Origin: Gammaproteobacteria bacterium
GTDB lineage: Bacteria; Pseudomonadota; Gammaproteobacteria; Steroidobacterales; Steroidobacteraceae
Reading direction: 5' to 3'
Length of the DNA stretch: 10,932 nt
NCBI GenBank assembly: GCA_003162555.1
Contig: PMNQ01000252.1
Span: 1-10,932 of the forward strand
The position numbers were made by a program, and so were the translations under genes. The first letter of the stretch is position 1, and every line of letters starts with the position of its first letter. The notes beneath the pieces are model-generated. The model was not told the DNA's origin, did no database searches, and was given only the letters and a program-made list of their open reading frames with translations. This document shows, piece by piece, positions 5,379 to 10,932 of the stretch.

Positions 5379-6719
5379 ATGATAAATAGAAAAGCTCTAC
5401 TGAATTATCGCACAGGGATTTTCACCCTGTGCGCGCTGGCGCTCGCCGCTATGCTTCCTGCCGCGCCAGCCAGCGTGAGCCTGTCGCGCGAAGAGCAACG
5501 CATCGTCAGCGCCGCGGCCGCGGAGAATGACCGATCGATTGCGCTGCTCGAGACGCTGGTCAACATCAACAGCGGCACCATGAATTTCGCCGGCGTCGAA
5601 CGCGTGGGCCGCCGCATGATGGCGGAGCTGGAGCCGCTCGGCTTCAAGGTGGAGTGGCGGCCGATGTCCGCCGTCGGGCGCGCGGGCGTCGTGATCGCCA
5701 CGCACCACGCCGCAGGCCCGGGCAGGCGCCTGCTGTTGATCGGGCATCTCGACACGGTGTTCGAGCAGGACAGTCCGTTCCAGCGATTCGAGCGGCGCGG
5801 CAACATTGCCGAAGGTCCGGGTACCAATGACATGAAGGACGGCCTGGTGATCATGCTCGGCGCGCTGCGCGCACTGCACACGGCCGGCGCACTTTCGGGT
5901 GCGGACGTGACGATCGTGCTGAGCGGCGATGAGGAAGATGCCGGCAGCCCGCTCTCGCGGGCCCGCGCCGACCTGATCGAGGCGGCCGGCCACGCCGACG
6001 CAGCGCTGGAGTTCGAGGCGCTCGCCACCGAGAACGGTCATGACATGGGCACCATCGCGCGCCGCAGCGCCATCGACTGGACGCTGCGCACCACGGCGCA
6101 GTCGGGCCATTCCTCCGGCATTTTCTCGGCAGAATCCGGATTTGGCGCGAACTACGAGCTGACGCGCATCCTCGACACTTTCCGGCGCGAGCTGCGCGAG
6201 CCGAATGCCACCTACAACGTCGGCCTGCTGCTGGGCGGCGCGGGCGCAGCAATCAACGCCGACGGCGTCAGCGGCGCGGCCAGCGGCAAGAGCAACGTGA
6301 TTGCGGCACAGGGCGTCGCGAAAGGCGACTTGCGCACACTCAGCAACGCGCAGACCGAACGGCTGATGGCGCGCATGCGAGCCATCGTCGCCGATCATCT
6401 GCCTGGAACGGGCGCGACGATCGAATTCGAACCCGGGTATCCCGCGATGGCGCCGACGAACGGCAATCGCGCGCTGCTGGCGCGCCTCAACGAGATCAAC
6501 GCAGCGCTGGGCCTCGAGCCAATGGCCGCGCTCGACCCGCTGCAGCGGGGCGCCGGCGACATCTCATTCGTGGCCGACAAAGTGGACTGCCTGGTCGGCT
6601 TTGGAGCCGTGGGGCAGGGCAGCCACGCACCGGGCGAGACTGTGGACCTCAGCAGCTTCGATCGTCAGCTCAAGCGCACCGCGTTGCTGATCGAGCGCCT
6701 GTCGCGCACACCGCGCTGA
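5379..6719 (+). CDS. exported M20 family metallopeptidase (glutamate carboxypeptidase-like)
   Basis: This 446-residue zinc peptidase of family M20, closest in layout to carboxypeptidase G2, releases C-terminal residues or hydrolyses N-acyl amino acids. An N-terminal signal peptide is seen: basic residues at 4, 5 and 11, a hydrophobic run at 13-28, and likely cleavage near residue 31, so it acts in the periplasm. Active-site residues by analogy are His123 and Asp125 (GHLDT), bridging Asp151 (GTND), catalytic Glu185 and ligand Glu186 (GDEED), Asp207 (HADAAL) and His416 (GSHAPGE). All are present, so it should be active. The dimerisation domain spans about 230-345, with QSGHSSG at 241-247. The ATG at 5379 has no Shine-Dalgarno site; its leader is a run of A with a few C. 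It lies 16 bases after the MarR gene and may be cotranscribed with it. The natural substrate is unknown. Confidence 0.9.
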   Translation: MINRKALLNYRTGIFTLCALALAAMLPAAPASVSLSREEQRIVSAAAAENDRSIALLETLVNINSGTMNFAGVERVGRRMMAELEPLGFKVEWRPMSAVGRAGVVIATHHAAGPGRRLLLIGHLDTVFEQDSPFQRFERRGNIAEGPGTNDMKDGLVIMLGALRALHTAGALSGADVTIVLSGDEEDAGSPLSRARADLIEAAGHADAALEFEALATENGHDMGTIARRSAIDWTLRTTAQSGHSSGIFSAESGFGANYELTRILDTFRRELREPNATYNVGLLLGGAGAAINADGVSGAASGKSNVIAAQGVAKGDLRTLSNAQTERLMARMRAIVADHLPGTGATIEFEPGYPAMAPTNGNRALLARLNEINAALGLEPMAALDPLQRGAGDISFVADKVDCLVGFGAVGQGSHAPGETVDLSSFDRQLKRTALLIERLSRTPR

Positions 6720-6741
6720 TCGCGGCCGCCAATTGGGTGCG

Positions 6742-7857
6742 CTAGTCGCGCGCGCTGACGCGGTAAGTGGCGGCGGACAACCACTCGGGATTGATCTCCA
6801 CGCCCCAGCCCGGCGCGGCCGGTATGTTCACCTTGCCGTCGCGGATTGTAAACGGATCGCCCAGGAACAAGCCCTGCTGCCAGGGGTAGTAGTCCGCGCC
6901 CTCGATCGAGAACTCAAGGTATTTGCCGGCATTGGGAATCGCGCCGAGCAGATGCATCGTGCAGATCGTCACCAGCGACAGGTTGGCGCTGTGCGGGGTG
7001 CAGGGAATGCCGGCCGCGGCAGCCATGCGTGCGACCTCGAGCGTGCGCCACAGGCCACCCATGTACATCACGTCCGGTTGCACGATGTCGACGGCACGGG
7101 TTTCGATCATGCGCGCCCAGGTGGCGAGGTCCCAGTCCTGTTCGCCGCCGGTGACGTCGATGTTCAGCGCGTCGGCGACGATGCGCGTTTCCTCGAGTTT
7201 CCAGTACGGGCAGGGCTCTTCGTAGTGGCCAATACCCTCGGATTCCAGCAATTTCCCGATTTCGATGGCCCGTTTTGGCGAGTAGCCGCTGTTCGCATCG
7301 ACCAGCTTGCCGATGCCGTCGCCGAGCGCGCGCGCGACCGTGGGCACGATCTCTTCGGTGCGGCCCGGCCACTCGTCGACATCGCGCCCGCATTCGGCGG
7401 CCACGCGCCACTTGAAGGCATCAAAGCCCTTGTCGTCGCGCAGCCGCAGGAAGCGCGCCGCTTCGGCTTGCGGCGTGATGTCGCGTTTCATCGAGGAGGC
7501 GTAGGCACGGAGCGGCCGCGCTTTGCCGCCGAGCAGTTCGACCACCGGCCTGCTCTCGAGCTTGCCACGCAGATCCCACAGCGCGGTGTCGAGCCCCGCC
7601 AGCGCGCGGCAGCGGTAACTGCCCGGGAATTTGTGTTCGCGCCTTTCGATCAGGTCGATGAGCGCGGGGATGTCGAAAGCGTCGGCGCCCAGCGCCCACG
7701 GCGCAACCTGGCGATGGAAAACGCTGGCCGTGATGTCGGCGTTGTAAGTCGAGGTCTGGCCCCAGCCGACCGCACCGCTGTCGGTCGTGAGCCGCACAAA
7801 GCAGACGAACTCGTTGGCGAAGGTCTCGAGGCGCGAGATGCGGGGCGCGGCGTGCAT
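6742..7857 (-). CDS. enolase-superfamily protein, mandelate racemase/muconate lactonizing type
   Basis: The 371-residue product has the two-part fold of this superfamily: an N-terminal capping domain (about 1-115) and a TIM barrel. Magnesium ligands by pattern are Asp187 (VDANSGYS), Glu213/214 (HYEEP) and Glu239 (GGEQ). A His-Asp dyad of the mandelate racemase subgroup is suggested by Asp262 (QPDVMYMGG) and His289 (TPHSAN), with Glu315 (YLEFS) as the usual barrel-end acid. At the second barrel strand, where many members have Lys-x-Lys, the sequence is Lys149-Trp-Arg151. Members usually dehydrate or epimerise sugar acids; I cannot name the substrate. The ATG follows the acuI-like stop by 8 bases, and its ribosome site overlaps that stop, so the two genes form an operon. 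The 3' end faces the M20 peptidase gene across 22 bases. Confidence 0.87.
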   Translation of the reverse strand: MHAAPRISRLETFANEFVCFVRLTTDSGAVGWGQTSTYNADITASVFHRQVAPWALGADAFDIPALIDLIERREHKFPGSYRCRALAGLDTALWDLRGKLESRPVVELLGGKARPLRAYASSMKRDITPQAEAARFLRLRDDKGFDAFKWRVAAECGRDVDEWPGRTEEIVPTVARALGDGIGKLVDANSGYSPKRAIEIGKLLESEGIGHYEEPCPYWKLEETRIVADALNIDVTGGEQDWDLATWARMIETRAVDIVQPDVMYMGGLWRTLEVARMAAAAGIPCTPHSANLSLVTICTMHLLGAIPNAGKYLEFSIEGADYYPWQQGLFLGDPFTIRDGKVNIPAAPGWGVEINPEWLSAATYRVSARD

Positions 7858-7863
7858 CGTTAG

Positions 7864-7867
7864 CCCT
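7864..7867 (-). promoter_or_regulatory. Shine-Dalgarno site overlapping the upstream stop codon
   Basis: The complement reads AGGG. Its AG belongs to the TAG stop of the acuI-like gene, and it lies 6 bases before the ATG of the enolase-superfamily gene. This geometry supports coupled translation of the two genes. Confidence 0.6.
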
Positions 7868-8852
7868 AGCCGTTGACGTCGACGACCACGCGGCCGCGCA
7901 CCTGGCCCGCGACAATGGCCTGCGCGAGGCGCGGCAGATCCTCGAGCCGCGCATCGATGCTGATTGCCTCGAGCTTGGCGACTGGCAGGTCAGTCTGCAG
8001 CCGCGTCCAGGCGGCCAGCCGCCGGGCAGTGGGGCACATGACCGAGTCGATGCCCAGCAGATTCACGCCGCGCAGGATGAAGGGTATGACCGTGTGCTCG
8101 AGCTTGCTGCCGCCAGCAAGACCGACGGCGGCGACAGAGCCCGCATAGCGCGTCTGCGCGAGCACGCGCGCCAGCGTATTGCCGCCGACCGAATCGATGC
8201 AGGCCGCCCAACGCTCCGATTCCAGCGGCCGCTTGGCGGGATCGGCAAACGCCGAGCGATCGATGATCTGGCTTGCACCGAGGCTACGCAGGAAATCGTG
8301 CGCATCGGCGCGGCCGGTGGAAGCGGTCACCTGGTAACCACGCTGCGCGAGAATGGCGGTCGCGACCGAGCCGACGCCGCCGGCGGCCCCGGTGACCAGC
8401 AGTTCACCCGAGTGCGGGCCAATGCCTTGCGCTTCCAGCGCCAGCACTGCGAGCATTGCGGTGAGCCCAGCCGTGCCGATGACCATGGCCTGGCGCGCAC
8501 TGAGACCGGCGGGGAGCGGCACCAGCCATTCGCCATTCACCTGCGCCAGCTGCGCGAATCCGCCCCACTGCACTTCGCCGACTCGCCATCCGGTCAGCAC
8601 CACCTTGTCGCCGGGCTTCCAGGCGGGATTGCGGCTCTCGAGTACCGTACCGGCGAAATCGATACCGGGCACGTGCGGGTAGTTGCGCACCAGCCCGCCG
8701 AGGCCGTTGATGATCAGCCCGTCCTTGTAGTTGAGCGACGAGCGCTCGACGGCGACGCGCACATCGCCCGCGGGCAGCTGGGCCTCATCAAGCTCCTGAA
8801 CCGCCGCAATCACTGCGCCGCTGCGATTGTCCGCCACCAATGCCCTGAACAT
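7866..8852 (-). CDS. acuI: AcuI/YhdH-type NADPH-dependent acrylyl-CoA reductase (MDR family)
   Basis: This 328-residue cytoplasmic medium-chain dehydrogenase/reductase follows the AcuI/YhdH branch along its whole length (E. coli YhdH is 324 residues). AcuI reduces toxic acryloyl-CoA to propionyl-CoA with NADPH. Branch marks are SSLNYKDGL (38-46), PGIDFAGTV (62-70), LTGWRVGE (86-93) and WGGFAQ (96-101). The nucleotide-binding motif is [11 protein letters not shown] (154-164), followed by GLAGG (234-238) and the [14 protein letters not shown] segment (248-261). Zinc-binding cysteines are absent, as expected for this branch. The ATG at 8852 has GGGAG 8 bases upstream and begins the family match; a longer frame reaching toward 9161 would run into tadA and has no homology. 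It is the first gene of a two-gene operon. The branch is secure; physiological substrate is inferred from family knowledge only. Confidence 0.9.
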   Translation of the reverse strand: MFRALVADNRSGAVIAAVQELDEAQLPAGDVRVAVERSSLNYKDGLIINGLGGLVRNYPHVPGIDFAGTVLESRNPAWKPGDKVVLTGWRVGEVQWGGFAQLAQVNGEWLVPLPAGLSARQAMVIGTAGLTAMLAVLALEAQGIGPHSGELLVTGAAGGVGSVATAILAQRGYQVTASTGRADAHDFLRSLGASQIIDRSAFADPAKRPLESERWAACIDSVGGNTLARVLAQTRYAGSVAAVGLAGGSKLEHTVIPFILRGVNLLGIDSVMCPTARRLAAWTRLQTDLPVAKLEAISIDARLEDLPRLAQAIVAGQVRGRVVVDVNG

Positions 8853-8970
8853 CTGCTGCGCTCCCGTATACCAGGCTGTCGCGGACGGCAAGATAAGCCA
8901 TTTTCCGATCCCATGCGCAATACATGTTTGCGCCTGTGCGACCATAGAGTCCCAAGGGGCTATGCACGCG
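8853..8970. promoter_or_regulatory. divergent gap between acuI-like gene and tadA
   Basis: These 118 bases must hold promoters for both directions. The most regular element is an inverted repeat at 8915-8933, arms GCGCAA and TTGCGC around 7 bases, which could be an operator. I found no promoter hexamers good enough to place. A ribosome site for tadA (AAGGGG, 8954-8959) lies at the right end. Confidence 0.4.
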
Positions 8971-9423
8971 ATGGGCACAGACAAGGCTTTCATGGAACTG
9001 GCGCTCGAGCAGGCGCGGCGCGCCCGCGACGCGCGCGAAGTGCCCGTGGGCGCCGTACTGGTGCGCGCCGGGCAGGTCATCGCTACCGGCGCCAACCGGC
9101 CCATCGGCGGCTGCGATCCGACCGCGCACGCAGAGATCGAGGCGCTGCGCGCCGGCGCCATCGCGCTGGGGAGCTATCGACTGAACGCCACGGAGCTGTA
9201 CGTGACGCTCGAACCCTGCCTGATGTGCGCCGCCGCGATCGTGCATGCGCGCGTGCGGCGCGTGGTATTCGGGGCCTGGGATCCGCGCGCCGGCGCGGCC
9301 GGCAGCCTGATCGATGCTTTCGCGCTACCCGCCCTCAATCACCGCGTCGACGTGTTCGGCGGCGTGCTGCAGGAAGAGTGCGCAGCGCTGCTAACGGAAT
9401 TTTTCGAACCACGTCGGCGCTAG
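8971..9423 (+). CDS. tadA: tRNA-specific adenosine deaminase TadA
   Basis: TadA deaminates adenosine 34 of tRNA-Arg(ACG) to inosine and is usually essential. The 150-residue protein carries the cytidine/deoxycytidylate deaminase zinc site: TAHAEI (51-56), with zinc ligand His53 and catalytic Glu55, and EPCLMC (81-86), with ligands Cys83 and Cys86. REVPVGAVL (22-30), NRPIGGCDPTAHAE (42-55) and GAAGSLIDAF (108-117), followed by NHRV, are diagnostic of TadA among deaminases. The ATG at 8971 has AAGGGG 11 bases upstream; an ATG at 8962 is in frame, 2 bases from that run and so less well spaced, but it would add only three residues and cannot be excluded. An upstream ATG at 8827 is unlikely because it precedes the ribosome site and adds unrelated sequence. 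The 3' end overlaps mltF on the other strand by 33 bases. Confidence 0.95.
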   Translation: MGTDKAFMELALEQARRARDAREVPVGAVLVRAGQVIATGANRPIGGCDPTAHAEIEALRAGAIALGSYRLNATELYVTLEPCLMCAAAIVHARVRRVVFGAWDPRAGAAGSLIDAFALPALNHRVDVFGGVLQEECAALLTEFFEPRRR

Positions 9424-10848
9424 CCGCGATGGCGCGGGCACAGGTGTGAGTGCTGGCGCGGACATCAACACCGGCGCCGGCGCCAGTCCCGTGGGACGCC
9501 CATCGCCGTACCATTCGAGCACCGCGAGATAGCCGCGCACCTGTTCGACGAAGCGCACCGGCTCCCAGCCGCGCGCATAGCCGCGCCGCGCGAGGTTGTA
9601 CCAGCGCTCCTGCGCGAGCCAGGGCAGCACCTGGCTGACATCGGTCCACGAATCCGGGTTCTTGCCCTGTGTCTGCGCGAGGATGCGCGCGTCCTCGAGA
9701 TGGCCGAAGCCGACGTTGTACGCCGCGAGGGCCAGCCAGGTGCGGTCCGGCTCGGCGATGCGCGCGGGAATCGTCTGCAGCATCTGCGCCAGATAGGCCG
9801 CGCCGCCGGCAATGTTCTGCGCCGCGTCGGTCCGGTCGACGACGCCCATTGCCCTGGCGGTGGAGGGCGTCAGCATCATGATGCCAGCCGCGCCGTCGCC
9901 GGAAACGGCGTGATCGTCCCAATGCGATTCCTGGTAACCGACCGCAGCCAACAACCGCCAGTCGACGGCCTGGCTGCTGGCCGCCTGCGTGAATTCGTCG
10001 CGCAACTCCGGCAGGCGCTTGGTGATGTCGTCCTGAAAGCGGCGTGCTTCCTGATATTCGAAATCGCCCGCCTCGGCTTCGGCATCGTGCGTCAGGTGCA
10101 GCAGCAGTCCGGTGTCGCGCGCGTTGGCGAAAAAGCGGTTCGCGGCGTCGCGCAGGTCGAGCGCCGAGCGGCGCACCAGCCACTGCACTGCGCGTGGATC
10201 GGGCAATGTGAAGGCCACAGATACATCCGGATACAGGTGGCGCGCGTACGAGAATTCGCTCCGGTCGATGATCGCGTAATCGGCATCGCCGGTGTTGACC
10301 CAGTCGAGCGGGTCGGCCTGCTCGCGCGGCAGCTCGGTCCAGGTCAGGTACGGCGCGCCGCTCCCGCGCAAACCGCGCAGCAGTTCGAGCTGCGGACTGC
10401 CTTCGCGCGCAACGACGCGTGTGCCGCCGAGCCCGGAAATATTGTGTATCGACGCCAGCCCGCGGCGCTGCACGACCAGCTGCTGGATTTCACGGTAATT
10501 CGCGGTGGCGAGTCCCGCGCGCTTCCAGCTGTCATCCACGGTCAATTCGGCGGCGACGATGTCGACGCGCCCCTCGGCCAGCATGTCGCGCAAACTGGCG
10601 CGATCTCGCGCCGGAACGATGACCAGCTGCACGCCCAGACTGTCGGCGAAAGCGTGCGCGAGCCGGTATTCAAAACCCTGCGGGCCGTGCGCGCCCAGGT
10701 AGTAACTGGTGGGTTCGTTGATGGTCGCGACGCGCAGCTCGCCGTGTGAGTAGATGCGCGCCAGCCCGTTGGGCTCGCCGTCGCATGCGGCCAGTGCCAT
10801 GCACGCGAGCGACGCGAAAACGCCCAGTCTGGTCAATCCTCGCGCCAC
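9391..10848 (-). CDS. mltF: membrane-bound lytic murein transglycosylase F
   Basis: MltF cleaves the glycan strands of peptidoglycan, forming 1,6-anhydro ends. The 485-residue product begins with a lipoprotein signal: a basic start, a hydrophobic run and LAAC with Cys22 as lipidation site. Residues about 35-250 form a periplasmic binding protein-like domain (SBP family 3), typically regulatory. From about 285 to 450 is the SLT domain, with catalytic Glu307 in GYQESHW, then GAAGIMMLTPSTA (319-331) and LAAYNVGFGH (374-383). The last 30 residues are rich in Pro and Ala. The residue after Cys22 is Asp, which in enterobacteria keeps lipoproteins in the inner membrane. The start is GTG, fixed by GAGG 7 bases upstream. 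It converges on tadA with overlapping 3' ends and diverges from a tRNA-Ser gene. Confidence 0.94.
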   Translation of the reverse strand: MARGLTRLGVFASLACMALAACDGEPNGLARIYSHGELRVATINEPTSYYLGAHGPQGFEYRLAHAFADSLGVQLVIVPARDRASLRDMLAEGRVDIVAAELTVDDSWKRAGLATANYREIQQLVVQRRGLASIHNISGLGGTRVVAREGSPQLELLRGLRGSGAPYLTWTELPREQADPLDWVNTGDADYAIIDRSEFSYARHLYPDVSVAFTLPDPRAVQWLVRRSALDLRDAANRFFANARDTGLLLHLTHDAEAEAGDFEYQEARRFQDDITKRLPELRDEFTQAASSQAVDWRLLAAVGYQESHWDDHAVSGDGAAGIMMLTPSTARAMGVVDRTDAAQNIAGGAAYLAQMLQTIPARIAEPDRTWLALAAYNVGFGHLEDARILAQTQGKNPDSWTDVSQVLPWLAQERWYNLARRGYARGWEPVRFVEQVRGYLAVLEWYGDGRPTGLAPAPVLMSAPALTPVPAPSRLAPTWFEKFR

Positions 10849-10855
10849 AGGACAT

Positions 10856-10859
10856 CCTC
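10856..10859 (-). promoter_or_regulatory. Shine-Dalgarno site of mltF
   Basis: The complement reads GAGG, 7 bases before GTG at 10848. No in-frame ATG lies nearby, so this site decides the GTG start of mltF. Confidence 0.7.
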
Positions 10860-10878
10860 ACGGACCGGTCGGTTCAGC

Positions 10879-10884
10879 TAGAAT
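10879..10884 (+). promoter_or_regulatory. -10 box for the tRNA-Ser gene
   Basis: TAGAAT matches the -10 consensus at 5 of 6 positions and lies 25 bases before the tRNA. The bases after it (AGCAGCTCGC) form a GC-rich discriminator, as is usual for growth-controlled stable RNA promoters. No good -35 hexamer is found at 16-18 bases upstream, so the call rests on the -10 and position. Confidence 0.5.
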
Positions 10885-10909
10885 AGCAGCTCGCAAAAAG
10901 GCCAGTTCA

Positions 10910-10932
10910 GGAGAGGTACCGAAGTGGTCATA
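10910..10932 (+). tRNA. tRNA-Ser, 5' part (cut by window edge)
   Basis: The 23 visible bases begin GGAGAGG (acceptor strand), then TA, then CCGAAGTGGTCATA, the first half of a D-arm. This start is typical of bacterial serine tRNAs. The anticodon, variable arm and 3' end lie outside the window, so the isoacceptor cannot be named, and a leucine tRNA is not fully excluded. Confidence 0.75.

Noticed and set aside
5397-6398. Long minus-strand open frame opposite the M20 peptidase
   Set aside because: It is low-complexity shadow coding with no domain pattern; the plus-strand gene has all zinc ligands.
6733-7863. Long plus-strand open frame opposite the enolase-superfamily gene
   Set aside because: The product is rich in Arg, Ala, Asp and His with no motif, as expected for the complement of a GC-rich gene; the minus-strand gene has a full set of catalytic residues.
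8827-8970. Upstream extension of tadA from an ATG at 8827
   Set aside because: The added residues have no TadA similarity, the segment overlaps the start of the divergent acuI-like gene, and the ribosome site lies after it at 8954-8959.
8853-9161. N-terminal extension of the acuI-like gene on the minus strand
   Set aside because: It would run antisense into tadA, its residues are Ala/Ser/Arg-rich with no family match, and a good start with GGGAG exists at 8852.
9700-10749. Long plus-strand open frame opposite mltF
   Set aside because: It is a shadow of mltF: no recognisable motif and no ribosome site; the MltF reading has catalytic and lipobox motifs.

Overview
The window is GC-rich, gene-dense chromosomal DNA from a Gram-negative bacterium. 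The pairing of tadA with mltF beside a tRNA-Ser gene, a MltF-type lytic transglycosylase with a lipobox, YgeA and AcuI/YhdH homologues and a Tat-exported protein all point to Proteobacteria, most likely Gammaproteobacteria. I cannot fix the genus from sequence alone. There is no transposase, integrase, CRISPR array or phage gene, and no stretch of more than about 120 bases without a gene.

Region 1 (1-2436, + strand) is a compact three-gene set. It holds the C-terminal part of a c-type cytochrome domain protein with a degenerate leucine-rich-repeat tail (cut by the window edge), an overlapping four-helix cytochrome b561-type protein, and a Tat-exported beta-propeller resembling the NHL/peptidyl-alpha-hydroxyglycine lyase fold. 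Together these look like a membrane and periplasmic redox module of unknown substrate. It is the least familiar unit in the window.

Region 2 (2425-4345) is a divergent pair: a YgeA-type amino-acid racemase (-) and a FOXRED1-like, DAO-family FAD oxidoreductase (+), with only 49 bases between the start codons. A joint role in D-amino-acid or N-methyl-amino-acid turnover is plausible but unproven.

Region 3 (4385-6719) has a DoxX-family membrane protein (-) divergent from a MarR-family regulator (+). The AT-rich gap between them contains a perfect 14-base palindrome and related repeats, which are probably the MarR operator. The regulator is followed closely by an exported M20 (carboxypeptidase G2-like) metallopeptidase.

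Region 4 (6742-8852, - strand) is a two-gene operon: an AcuI/YhdH acrylyl-CoA reductase and an enolase-superfamily (mandelate racemase subgroup) enzyme, separated by 8 bases.

Region 5 (8971-10932) is housekeeping: tadA (tRNA adenosine deaminase), mltF (lytic transglycosylase) on the opposite strand with overlapping 3' ends, and the first 23 bases of a tRNA-Ser gene at the right edge.

Gene order alternates between convergent and divergent pairs along the window. At all four convergent junctions I see no hairpin with a U-tract, and two of them are antiparallel coding overlaps (12 and 33 bases).
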